The position numbers and the translations under genes are program-made. Source: Liquorilactobacillus nagelii DSM 13675 (GTDB lineage: Bacteria; Bacillota; Bacilli; Lactobacillales; Lactobacillaceae). Taken from it: a stretch of DNA of 64,000 bases. Shown in pieces: positions 8,979 to 16,790 of this stretch. The notes below the pieces were generated by a model. The model had not been told where the DNA came from and did not search any database. It saw only the letters and a program-made list of their open reading frames with translations. The DNA is taken from assembly GCF_019444005.1 (NCBI RefSeq), contig NZ_CP049304.1, forward strand, positions 1,240,001 through 1,304,000, given 5' to 3'. Each line of letters starts with the position of its first letter. Position 1 is the first letter of the stretch.

Positions 8979-9989
8979 TTAATGCTTAAATAATTGAGAA
9001 ATTCTTTGTCCAGCAGCTTGCTGAGGTCCAAGCGGCAATTGATAACGCTGCTGATAAAAGCGCTGTTGTAACTGGTGTAAGAATGCATGTTGCTGGCGCA
9101 AAAGCTCAGTTGCTTGACTAATTGAAATTTCAGTAAAACCAAAAGTTTGTTGCGAAGAAAGTTGAACCAACCGTGGTAGATCAACAGCACAAATTGTTGC
9201 AATAACCGGGTAGCCGCCTGCTGTTTGTCGATCAGCCAGCAAAACAATCGGCTGACCACTCCGGGTAACCTGAACACTTCCAGTGACAGTCCCTTCTGAC
9301 AACATACTTTGCGTTGGTACTGGTAACTTTACTCCGGTCAAACGATAACCCATTCGATCGGCTTGATTTGAAACTTGAAAATGCTGTTGACAGAATAATT
9401 TTTGAGCTGAAACAGAAAAGCTATCCCACTGCGGTCCTCTGATAAAACGTAAATTTGTTTTAGCCGGCAATGGTGGTAATTGGCAATACCGCTGCTTAAG
9501 ACTATTTAGCCTGTAAACTGGGGATAAAGGTAGAAAATCACCAGCTGTTAAAGTTGCGCCATTTAGGCCACCTAGTCTGATGCGACTTGTCGTTGACCGA
9601 CTAGCCAAAACTGCAGTTGTTTTAATTCCACCAGCAAAAGCCACATAACCAAAACGACCATTCTTCATTGGATCAAAGCTTAAAATATCTCCAGGGAAAA
9701 CCTGATAAGCTCGATTGCTGGCAATCTCTTGTTGATTTAAATAGGCTTGACAATTCCCGCCTGTTAGGGCAATAAAAGTCGGGCAATTAAATTTGAGTTT
9801 CGGTCCGAGCAAGATAAATTCAATTGCTGCTTGATCAGACTTGTTTCCAACGAGCACATTAGCTAAGTGCAAGGCAAATTGATCAATTGCTCCCGAAACT
9901 GAAACCCCATACCTTTGGTAGCCCCACCGTCCGCTATCTTGAATCGTAGCCGCTAAACCGGGATTTAAAATTTCAACTGCTGCATCCAA
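8979..9989 (-). CDS. pxpC: 5-oxoprolinase subunit PxpC (KipA; carboxyltransferase AHS2 family)
   Basis: A 336-residue protein of the KipA/AHS2 family. Signature stretches are GLAATIQDSGRWGYQRYGVSVSG-like (near residues 12-34) and LSEGTVTGSVQVTRSGQPIVLLADRQTAGGYP-like (near 235-265). It forms a complex with PxpB. Translation apparently begins at a TTG one base after the pxpB stop, behind a G-rich ribosome site (GGGGGG). An in-phase ATG at that point is absent. The family is homologous to part of the urea carboxylase transferase domain. Confidence 0.9.
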   Translation of the reverse strand: MDAAVEILNPGLAATIQDSGRWGYQRYGVSVSGAIDQFALHLANVLVGNKSDQAAIEFILLGPKLKFNCPTFIALTGGNCQAYLNQQEIASNRAYQVFPGDILSFDPMKNGRFGYVAFAGGIKTTAVLASRSTTSRIRLGGLNGATLTAGDFLPLSPVYRLNSLKQRYCQLPPLPAKTNLRFIRGPQWDSFSVSAQKLFCQQHFQVSNQADRMGYRLTGVKLPVPTQSMLSEGTVTGSVQVTRSGQPIVLLADRQTAGGYPVIATICAVDLPRLVQLSSQQTFGFTEISISQATELLRQQHAFLHQLQQRFYQQRYQLPLGPQQAAGQRISQLFKH

Positions 9990-9990
9990 A

Positions 9991-10743
9991 TCATTTTGCC
10001 CCCCTTGTTGCTGCCGTCGTCATCAAAAAATGCGTCTTAATGCTATATTTCCCGCTATCAGCCGCTTGTTGAATTTGATAGAACTCATCACTCGAAACTG
10101 AATTAAATTGCAACCAATCACCTGCATGGTATGGCGGTAGTGGATTTTTAGGGTCATATAATTGCAACGGCGTTTGACCAATGATTCTCCACCCGCCAGG
10201 CGAAGCTACCGGGTACATTCCAGTTTGTTTACCCGCAATTCCGACACTGCCAGCCGCCAGTTGCAAACGTGGCTGCTGCAATCTAGGCATTGCAATTTTA
10301 TCAGGTACAAAACCAGCATAGGCAAATCCAGGTAAAAATCCCAAAAAGTAGACATAATAAGGTTGGGATGTATGCATTTTAACGACCTCTGCTGGTGACA
10401 TTTGGGCAAACTCTGCGACTGCCATCAAATCAGGACCAAATTTGTCACCATAGCAAACTGGAATCTCAACTACCCGCTGTTTCTGAGATGAATTTTCGTT
10501 GAAATTAAGCGAATTAATAAAAGCTTTTAAATCCTGACTAATTTTTTCAAAATCCGTTTTTTCAACATTATAATTAATTGTTAATGTATGGTAGGCCGGA
10601 ATCAAATCGATAATTGTTGGCCAGTCGGCCGTTTTTAATTGCTCAGCAATCTGATGAATTAAGCGATTTTCCTGCACATCAATTTTTTCTGGGAAAACTA
10701 GATTTAGTGCTTGTTCCCCTACCGGAATAATTTGAAAATTCAT
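9991..10743 (-). CDS. pxpB: 5-oxoprolinase subunit PxpB (KipI; carboxyltransferase AHS1 family)
   Basis: A 250-residue protein and first gene of the operon. It shows the AHS1/KipI pattern: an N-terminal IIPVGEQALNLVFPE, central VEIPVCYGDKFGPDL (near 117) and GFLPGFAYAGFVPDKI-to-GSVGIAGKQTGMYP (near 158-205). Length is near the family norm. In B. subtilis the KipI homologue also inhibits sporulation kinase KinA, but the broader conserved role is 5-oxoprolinase. A TATAAT-like element about 30 bases upstream is a possible promoter. Confidence 0.92.
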   Translation of the reverse strand: MNFQIIPVGEQALNLVFPEKIDVQENRLIHQIAEQLKTADWPTIIDLIPAYHTLTINYNVEKTDFEKISQDLKAFINSLNFNENSSQKQRVVEIPVCYGDKFGPDLMAVAEFAQMSPAEVVKMHTSQPYYVYFLGFLPGFAYAGFVPDKIAMPRLQQPRLQLAAGSVGIAGKQTGMYPVASPGGWRIIGQTPLQLYDPKNPLPPYHAGDWLQFNSVSSDEFYQIQQAADSGKYSIKTHFLMTTAATRGAK

Positions 10744-10867
10744 TTCCAGCTACCATCCCTTCTCGTTTATTATAAAAATGATATTCTTTTCTAATTAAAA
10801 GCTTATTTTTAATAATAACTTATTTCTTAGTTTTGTATACTGACTTAGCTCGATTGATTGACAACAA

Positions 10868-10906
10868 ACAAAAAAAGCTGTTTTTACTTACAAAAAACAA
10901 CTTTTT
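10868..10906 (-). terminator. Terminator after the MetE-like gene
   Basis: On the minus strand, AAAAAGTTGTTTTT pairs with AAAAACAGCTTTTT (one G-U) around a 7-base loop, followed by T residues. It lies between the MetE-like gene and the 5-oxoproline operon. Confidence 0.8.
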
Positions 10907-10952
10907 CTGAGTTTAACTTAATTTTAAAAAGCTATGTGACAAAGCCAACAAA

Positions 10953-12083
10953 TTAATCTTGCCAAACTTGTTGAGCAATTTTTTTCACTAGTTCAATTTT
11001 TGACCATTGCTGTTCATCGGTCAGTAAATTACCTTCTTCGGTTGATGCAAAGCCACATTGAGTTGAAAGTGCTAAATTTTCTAACGGAACAAATTGACTT
11101 GCTTCAAGCAAACGCTGACGAATCTCTGCTGGATCTTCCAGTTCACCCTCCTTAGAAGTAAGCAAACCCAAAACAATCCGTTTTTCAGTTCGATTGTTGA
11201 AAATTGTTTTTAGCGGAGCAAAGTCTCCCGAACGTTCACTATCATATTCTAAGAAGAAGCCATCGTAATTTAACTGTGCTAAGTATGGTGCTACCGCCTG
11301 ATAACCACCGGCAAACAAGAACGTCGAGCGAAAATTACCACGACAAATATGTGTCGTAACGGTTAAGTCAGCCGGCAAACCTGTTAACATTTCATTAATT
11401 ACCGCCACTGATTCTTGAGCCAACGTTACATATTTTTGCTGTTCGACGGGTTGATCTTTAGTTTCATTTAACTTACTAATCAGAAAAGCCCAAGTTGTAT
11501 CATCTATTTGAAGATAACGCGCACCCAAATCGTAGAAATGTTGAATTGTTAAATGATAAGCCTTAGCTAAATCATGCAGATAATCTGTCCGCTGCTGATA
11601 ATACTTGGGCCAGTTATCTGAGCGATTATCGCGAAATAGCATCGTTGGTGATGGAATCGTCTGTTTAGGTACAATTCCAGCCGGTGTGATTGATTTTAGG
11701 TAAGAAAATGCAGCGAAAAAGGGATGTTCTGGATTATAAGCAACTTGACCATCCAGCTCGGCATTATCCGTCCGTGTTTTGGCTCCTTTGAATTTGTAGC
11801 TTTTTTGATAATCATAATGAGCAACGCCACCTAAGCCCCATAAAAAGTCTAAGTGCCACCAACTGCGACTAAATTCTCCGTCAGTAACATCTGCTAAACC
11901 ATGCTTAACCTCAGCAGCTACCAATTTTTTTATTTCCGCGTGCTGGATCTTTAAAAATTCTGTTGCTGATAATTCTCCATTGCGTTTTTGGGCGAGGGCA
12001 TCTTTTAAACCTGTTGTCCGTAAAAAGCTCCCTACGATATCATAACGAAATGGTCCGACCTTGGTTGAATTTTGTGTTGTCAT
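10953..12083 (-). CDS. MetE C-terminal-like methyltransferase (YxjG/YxjH type)
   Basis: A 376-residue cobalamin-independent methionine synthase-like protein lacking the MetE N-terminal half, as in B. subtilis YxjG/YxjH. Zinc-ligand stretches THICRGN (near residue 250) and STQCGF (near 345) supply the His and Cys ligands. It probably transfers a methyl group to homocysteine or a related thiol; the methyl donor is unknown. The frame stays open 37 codons upstream, but that part is the T-box antiterminator/terminator. The true start is therefore the ATG at 12083 behind GGGAG. Control is by the Met T-box upstream. Confidence 0.88.
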   Translation of the reverse strand: MTTQNSTKVGPFRYDIVGSFLRTTGLKDALAQKRNGELSATEFLKIQHAEIKKLVAAEVKHGLADVTDGEFSRSWWHLDFLWGLGGVAHYDYQKSYKFKGAKTRTDNAELDGQVAYNPEHPFFAAFSYLKSITPAGIVPKQTIPSPTMLFRDNRSDNWPKYYQQRTDYLHDLAKAYHLTIQHFYDLGARYLQIDDTTWAFLISKLNETKDQPVEQQKYVTLAQESVAVINEMLTGLPADLTVTTHICRGNFRSTFLFAGGYQAVAPYLAQLNYDGFFLEYDSERSGDFAPLKTIFNNRTEKRIVLGLLTSKEGELEDPAEIRQRLLEASQFVPLENLALSTQCGFASTEEGNLLTDEQQWSKIELVKKIAQQVWQD

Positions 12084-12110
12084 TTCAATTTCTCCCTTCA
12101 TTTTGCGCAA

Positions 12111-12385
12111 AATAAAAGCCCCTGCTCCCATGATTTCCATGAGGACAAGGGCGATATTACTCGCTTTACCACCTATAATTTTGCAATAACTCACATTACT
12201 GCACTCTAAAAGTATGATTAATACTCAGCATGATAATGGATGCTGCCATAAGCACTTAATTATTCGGCACTTATCAGCGCTGAAACCATCTTCGAAATAA
12301 TTGTTGGTTACTTTTCAGCCAACCGTAACTCTCTTAACAACAATTCAAATCTACTCAATTCAGCTTTGCTGATGATATTTCTGTT
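12111..12385 (-). promoter_or_regulatory. T-box leader, probably methionine-specific
   Basis: The transcribed leader contains a Stem I with an AGTA element (GAGTAGATTTG) and the AGAGAGTT distal motif. A specifier loop ends GAAGATGGTTTC, with ATG as the likely specifier codon. The T-box core AGGTGGTAAAGCGAG is at 12161-12174 and is a variant of the AGGGTGGTACCGCG consensus. A terminator follows, with arms at 12146-12152 and 12118-12124 and a T-run. Uncharged tRNA-Met would favour antitermination. The downstream MetE-like enzyme fits a methionine response. Confidence 0.87.
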
Positions 12386-12386
12386 C

Positions 12387-12415
12387 ATTATAGGGCGGCA
12401 ACTGAAAGCTGTCAA
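12387..12415 (-). promoter_or_regulatory. Consensus promoter of the T-box/MetE-like unit
   Basis: A perfect TTGACA (12410-12415), a 17-base spacer and TATAAT (12387-12392) lie immediately after the end of the FAD oxidoreductase gene. Confidence 0.92.
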
Positions 12416-12423
12416 CTAAGAAA

Positions 12424-13626
12424 TTATTTTATCTGCTTTAAAGGTAGTACTTGTTGCAATGTACTTAAACTTGGATGTTGACGAAAAAGATTACGTAAAT
12501 GATCTAAATCAACAGCTGCATTCCAAGATAAAATTCCTTGGAGCTGCTGATGGTCATCAAAGTAATAAATTAGCTGACCCTTAGTTAATTTTTCTTGATA
12601 CATTTGTAAACGAGTATCAAGCATTCCCAATGCTTCCCAAGAAATATCAAAAATCCAGCTATAAAAATATGGTGTATAAGTGTAATCTGTTACCTTTCCA
12701 GCCATATTTTGACCTGCAACATAACCAGATTGAATTGCATGTTTAACGTGCTCTGATTTAGTTTGACCTAAAATCACGTCAGGATACGAGATAATATCTC
12801 CTGCTGCCCAGACATCAGTTGCTGAAGTTTGCAGCTGCTGATTAACGACGACTCCGTTTTGATCCATCAATAACCCTGCTTGTTGAGCTAATTGATAGTT
12901 AACTTCGGCGCCCAAACCAAGGACTAAACCATCACCTAATAACTTGGTACCGTCATCAAGCAGTAACTCAACTTGATTAGCTTCTACTTGATACCCAGCG
13001 GCTTTTTTTTGGTAATAAAACTTTACTCCGGCAGCACGGTACTTCTGCTCTAATTCTTGACACAAAGCAGTTGGCAACTTTCGTTCAAATAATTGTTGAC
13101 CAGCAACCACGTAAATTACCTGAGTGTTCGACTGAGCTAAACCGGCAGCAATCTCACTACCAATAAAACCGTCACCAACCACAATTACCGTTTGTTGTTG
13201 ACCACTGAAGGCCCGAATTTTTAAGTAGTCTGCTTTTGATCGCAGTGCAATCACTCGTTCACTAGTTGCTCCTGTTAATTGACGAGCTTGCGCACCCGTA
13301 GCCAGTAAAAGTTTCTCGTAACTAAAAGCTTGTCCATTAGCGGTTTTAACCTGATGAGCTAATGGATCAATTCCAGTAACTATTGTTTTTAAGAACAATT
13401 GTGCTTGCTGCTTTTTGGCTGTTTGCAAATCAATATCTTCATCATGAAAATCATCATCAACCCAGAGCTTTTTGCTTAATGCCGGTCGTGCATAGGGAGC
13501 ATCAACATCCGCTGACAAAATTCCAATTGAGCCTTTAGCGTCTACCGAACGAATTCCAGCCGCTGCTTGGTCAGCTGCCATTCCTCCGCCGATCAATAAA
13601 TAATTAAAATGCTGAATTGCTGTCAT
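12424..13626 (-). CDS. FAD/NAD(P)-dependent oxidoreductase, ferredoxin/rubredoxin reductase-like
   Basis: A 400-residue flavoprotein with an N-terminal FAD site (YLLIGGGMAADQAA, near residue 10). A second Rossmann site for NAD(P)H is VIVVGDGFIGSEIA (near 146), and VWAAGD near 275 contacts flavin. The C-terminal domain resembles that of ferredoxin reductases (BphA4/AIF-like family). No redox-active CxxC is visible, so electrons probably pass to a separate acceptor. AGG precedes the ATG. It is monocistronic or transcribed with the upstream MFS gene 85 bases away. The acceptor is unknown. Confidence 0.82.
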   Translation of the reverse strand: MTAIQHFNYLLIGGGMAADQAAAGIRSVDAKGSIGILSADVDAPYARPALSKKLWVDDDFHDEDIDLQTAKKQQAQLFLKTIVTGIDPLAHQVKTANGQAFSYEKLLLATGAQARQLTGATSERVIALRSKADYLKIRAFSGQQQTVIVVGDGFIGSEIAAGLAQSNTQVIYVVAGQQLFERKLPTALCQELEQKYRAAGVKFYYQKKAAGYQVEANQVELLLDDGTKLLGDGLVLGLGAEVNYQLAQQAGLLMDQNGVVVNQQLQTSATDVWAAGDIISYPDVILGQTKSEHVKHAIQSGYVAGQNMAGKVTDYTYTPYFYSWIFDISWEALGMLDTRLQMYQEKLTKGQLIYYFDDHQQLQGILSWNAAVDLDHLRNLFRQHPSLSTLQQVLPLKQIK

Positions 13627-13711
13627 TCACTTTACCTGCCTTTTCTTAACTAGAGTTATTTACTTTAATTATAGATTAGGTAGTGGTAAATTTAAAAAAG
13701 TTTGCTTGATT

Positions 13712-14893
13712 TTAGTCAACAACAATCTGATTACGGATCCAAATTCCACCTAATAACAGTAAAAGCAAGCCACCTAAACTGCCAAAAGCTGCAGCAAAAC
13801 TCATCTTTTCAATTAACCAGCCGAGCAACGGAAAAATAACAACCATACTGAGCGAAAAGAAAACACTCGCAACACTGAGTAAAGTTGCCCGTTGTTTTGA
13901 AGGGATTGTTTCATTGTAATAGCTGCTAAAAATTGGCTCACTGATTGAACTTAAGGCTTGTACCAGTAAAAAGATGCCTAATAAAATCGGCAATTGATTG
14001 AACCAACAAGTCACCAAAATTAATAAACTAGCGGCCAACCAAATCATTAAGGTCGAAACGGCAAATTTTGCTTTAATATGCGGTGCAAACTGCATTGCAA
14101 AAATATTAATTACCGCTGCTAGCACCAATACTGCTGAAATCAGCCAACCAGTAAAATTCTTATTTTCCATTAATGTTTGAAAATAGAAATAATAACTGGT
14201 ACAAATTGCATCAAACAAGGCTTGAAAAATCATCAGATTACGTAACTGCGGTTGTTGCTGCAGAACTTTCCAACTGGCTAGCAGAATTTGACTGGTTGAA
14301 ACGGCTGCTGGCTGTTTTTTAGGCAACTTTGAAAGCAACGTTGGTTCTCTAACAAGTAATACTGAAAAGAGAGCTAAACAGCTAATCAAAATTTCGATAA
14401 CATAAGTTAAACCAAAATGCCAATGCACTAATAATCCCGTCAAAACTACTCCACTAGTATCAGCAAATTCAAAAATCATGTTCAAATGGGCCGCAATCTG
14501 CGGATAAAATTCGTTTTGCTGCCGTTCTAAAAGCGAATCATAAATCAATGCTTCCAGGGTGCCTGACTGCAGATTGTAAGAAAAAGCACTTAGAACAAAG
14601 CCACCGGCATACACCCAAAAACTGCCGCCAATTAACATAATAGCAGCTGAAGTAATCGCCATAATCCGCCCAGCTATCAAAACTGATTTATAGGAAAAGC
14701 GATCCGCTAAAACACCACTAGGCAACTCAAACAAAAAACTAGCTAGATGAAAAATACTTTCACAAAGTCCAATTTCAACTAACGACAAACCTTGCTGCTG
14801 TAAATAAATTACCCAAAGACTCGTAATGCCAAAAAAGGACCAAAAACTATAAGAATAGCTGCAAATAACGTTTTTTTGATATTCAATTTTCAT
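13712..14893 (-). CDS. MFS exporter under leader-peptide control
   Basis: A 393-residue major facilitator with about twelve membrane segments. The conserved loop-2/3 region reads ELPSGVLADRFSYKSVLIAGR (near residues 56-76). The family suggests efflux of a small molecule, often a drug. Its GGAG ribosome site (14901-14904, seven bases before the ATG) is buried in a hairpin whose other arm is the last codons of an 18-residue upstream reading frame. That arrangement fits induction by ribosome stalling. The substrate is unknown; a ribosome-targeting compound would fit the control. Confidence 0.85.
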   Translation of the reverse strand: MKIEYQKNVICSYSYSFWSFFGITSLWVIYLQQQGLSLVEIGLCESIFHLASFLFELPSGVLADRFSYKSVLIAGRIMAITSAAIMLIGGSFWVYAGGFVLSAFSYNLQSGTLEALIYDSLLERQQNEFYPQIAAHLNMIFEFADTSGVVLTGLLVHWHFGLTYVIEILISCLALFSVLLVREPTLLSKLPKKQPAAVSTSQILLASWKVLQQQPQLRNLMIFQALFDAICTSYYFYFQTLMENKNFTGWLISAVLVLAAVINIFAMQFAPHIKAKFAVSTLMIWLAASLLILVTCWFNQLPILLGIFLLVQALSSISEPIFSSYYNETIPSKQRATLLSVASVFFSLSMVVIFPLLGWLIEKMSFAAAFGSLGGLLLLLLGGIWIRNQIVVD

Positions 14894-14900
14894 GTCTACA

Positions 14901-14958
14901 CTCCAGTAAAGCCGAGTATTTCAAAATGACCCGGCAAATTTTTGGTATTTTACTGAAG
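14901..14958 (-). promoter_or_regulatory. Hairpin sequestering the MFS ribosome-binding site
   Basis: The arm at 14949-14958 (CTTCAGTAAA on the minus strand) pairs over ten bases with 14901-14910 (TTTACTGGAG, containing the SD). A nested seven-base stem (GCCGGGT with ACTCGGC, within 14911-14935) stacks directly on the right arm. The outer left arm is the CTT CAG TAA end of the leader reading frame, so a stalled ribosome there would free the SD. Confidence 0.75.
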
Positions 14959-15006
14959 TGCTAAAATTGTGATAATGCTGTGCTGCAGCGTAATCCAAGC
15001 CTGCAT
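14950..15006 (-). CDS. Leader peptide upstream of MFS exporter (18 residues)
   Basis: The reading frame encodes MQAWITLQHSIITILALQ with a GAGGAG site just before its ATG. It ends inside the hairpin that hides the exporter's ribosome site. The geometry is that of translational attenuators for erm- and cat-type resistance genes: stalling in the last codons opens the hairpin. The peptide itself matches no arrest sequence known to me. The peptide is read directly from the sequence; its role is inferred. Confidence 0.7.
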   Translation of the reverse strand: MQAWITLQHSIITILALQ

Positions 15007-15132
15007 GCTCCTCACTCCAATCCTTAAAAATTAAAGTTACTCTAAAATTAACATGTTTTTTATCTGTTAACAATCTTTTTTTGTTGCCTGCAATTTGATG
15101 AATGGTAAAATTATCACTTGAAAGGAGATTGA

Positions 15133-15984
15133 ATGATGATTACTTTAGGATTGACAACTTGGAGTGAACACCCGGCGCTAATTAATCAGCAACGCCAATC
15201 AGTAACTCTCGCTGAATATGCCGAACATTTTCCCACAGTTGAAGTCGACACTTTTTTTTATGGGATTCCACGACCTCAAATAATCACTGGTTGGCAGCAA
15301 CAAGTTCCCGCCAAATTTCAATTCATAGTTAAAGCTAATCAAGCATTAACTGGACATCCCGGTGAAATTTTAACCGGAAATCAACTAAAAGAACGTTTCA
15401 AACTTTTTGCAGCCATATTAGCTCCTTTGCAGCAAGCTGGACAGTTAAAAACCATCTTGTGCCAATTTCCACCATTTTTCGAGGCAACAACCCGAAACGT
15501 TGCCTACTTAAAATTTTTCCGCCAAATGCTGCCAGATTTGCCGTTAACTTTAGAATTACGTCATCGCAGCTGGTATCAAGGCCAAAATACCACCTCTTTA
15601 ATCAAGTTTTGCCGCGAACAGCGGTATACACTAGCAGTTGTCGATGAACCAACTGGATTACCAACTTCGATTCCTCTCTACCCGGCAGTGACCACACCCG
15701 AATTGATGTTTTGGCGGCTTCATGGCCGTAATCAATTAGGGTGGCAAGCTAGAGGCAAGGACTGGCGTAAACAAAGAACACTTTATCGTTATAGTGCAAT
15801 GGAATTAACTGATTTAAAACAGCAAGTCGAACAATTCACCCATCAAGTTCAAGAAATCTGCATTATTTTTAACAATAATTCGGCGCGAGATGCCGCCCCT
15901 AATGCTTTACAACTGCAAAAAATGCTTGGGCTGCATTTTAGCGGTTTAAATCCCAAATCTCCTGAACAACTGGGCCTATTTTAA
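15133..15984 (+). CDS. DUF72 family protein, YecE-like
   Basis: A 283-residue cytosolic protein of the DUF72/YecE family, predicted to adopt a TIM-barrel fold. Characteristic stretches are LGLTTWSEHP (near residue 5), FPTVEVDTFFYGIP (near 34) and FIFNNN-like IIFNNNSARDA near 248. AAAGGAG precedes two adjacent ATG codons, and either could be used. It is transcribed divergently from the MFS unit and convergently with the HAD gene. The biochemical function of this widespread family is not established. Confidence 0.88.
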   Translation: MMITLGLTTWSEHPALINQQRQSVTLAEYAEHFPTVEVDTFFYGIPRPQIITGWQQQVPAKFQFIVKANQALTGHPGEILTGNQLKERFKLFAAILAPLQQAGQLKTILCQFPPFFEATTRNVAYLKFFRQMLPDLPLTLELRHRSWYQGQNTTSLIKFCREQRYTLAVVDEPTGLPTSIPLYPAVTTPELMFWRLHGRNQLGWQARGKDWRKQRTLYRYSAMELTDLKQQVEQFTHQVQEICIIFNNNSARDAAPNALQLQKMLGLHFSGLNPKSPEQLGLF

Positions 15985-16001
15985 AATACGCAAAAAATGG
16001 T

Positions 16002-16652
16002 TTAAAGTACTAAAAACTTTTGTGCCGCGGTAACATTTGGTGCTAAATAATTTGCTCCTGCTGCTTGCAGTTCTACTTGCGAACCAAAGCCATACAAAAC
16101 TCCTAAAGAATCAATCCCTAACTGATGAGCAGCAACCATATCATACTGGCGATCACCCACCATAATTACTTGTCGCAACAAGGCGATTTTTTGTTGCTCT
16201 AATGCATAACTGATAACAGCTGCTTTATTCGGTCGCTCCCCTTGAAGCCCACTGCCGGCGACAAAATCGAAATACTGGCGCAATTCAAAATGATCTAAAA
16301 TTTTTTCAGCAAAAACAGTTGGTTTAGAAGTTGCAACCAAGAGATGCTTACCTTGTTGTTTTAAATTAGTTAATAATTCTGGAATTCCGGGATAAACTCG
16401 ATTTTCAAAAATTCCTGTCTGACTGAACCGCTCACGGTATTTGGAAACTGCTTTTTGAGCCTGTTCTTGATTCATCCCGTAAAATTGCTGAAACGAATCA
16501 ATTAAAGGCGGTCCAATAAATTTGTCCAGTTCATGTAAATCGGCAACTTTTATACCACAAGACTGCAGTGCATAAGCAACTGATTTAGTAATACCCTCGC
16601 TCGAATCTGTCAAGGTGCCATCTAAATCGAATAGAATATATTGATAAGTCAT
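16002..16652 (-). CDS. HAD-family hydrolase, phosphoglycolate phosphatase-like
   Basis: A 216-residue haloacid dehalogenase-type phosphatase. The catalytic DLDGTLTDS lies near residue 8, motif II ATSKP near 112, a lysine-containing segment near 140 and motif IV GDRQYD near 168. It has an alpha-helical cap (subfamily I). The ATG at 16652 is preferred because TATGGAG sits six bases upstream; starting four codons earlier would overlap that ribosome site. Substrate is undefined; phosphoglycolate, pyrophosphate or nucleotides are all possible in this family. Confidence 0.85.
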   Translation of the reverse strand: MTYQYILFDLDGTLTDSSEGITKSVAYALQSCGIKVADLHELDKFIGPPLIDSFQQFYGMNQEQAQKAVSKYRERFSQTGIFENRVYPGIPELLTNLKQQGKHLLVATSKPTVFAEKILDHFELRQYFDFVAGSGLQGERPNKAAVISYALEQQKIALLRQVIMVGDRQYDMVAAHQLGIDSLGVLYGFGSQVELQAAGANYLAPNVTAAQKFLVL

Positions 16653-16750
16653 TAATTTCTCCATAATAATTTTCTGATTTATTTATAGTACATTCTATAC
16701 ATATTTAGGCAAGATTGCCAACTTCTGCAAAAATCACTCTTTTTCCAAAC

Positions 16751-16790
16751 AAAAACATCGGTTTAATGACTTGTTTAACCGCCGTTTTTA
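16751..16790 (-). terminator. Weak terminator at the end of the aro operon
   Basis: On the minus strand AAAAC-GG-CGGTT pairs with AACCG-AT-GTTTT across an internal loop, followed by TTTTTGTTT. It overlaps the last codons of aroB and marks the likely 3' end of tkt-aroE-aroF-aroB. Confidence 0.55.

Noticed and set aside
10953..12194. A longer MetE-like protein starting at 12194 with 37 extra residues
   Set aside because: The extra codons coincide with the T-box core and terminator. The ribosome site is just before 12083.
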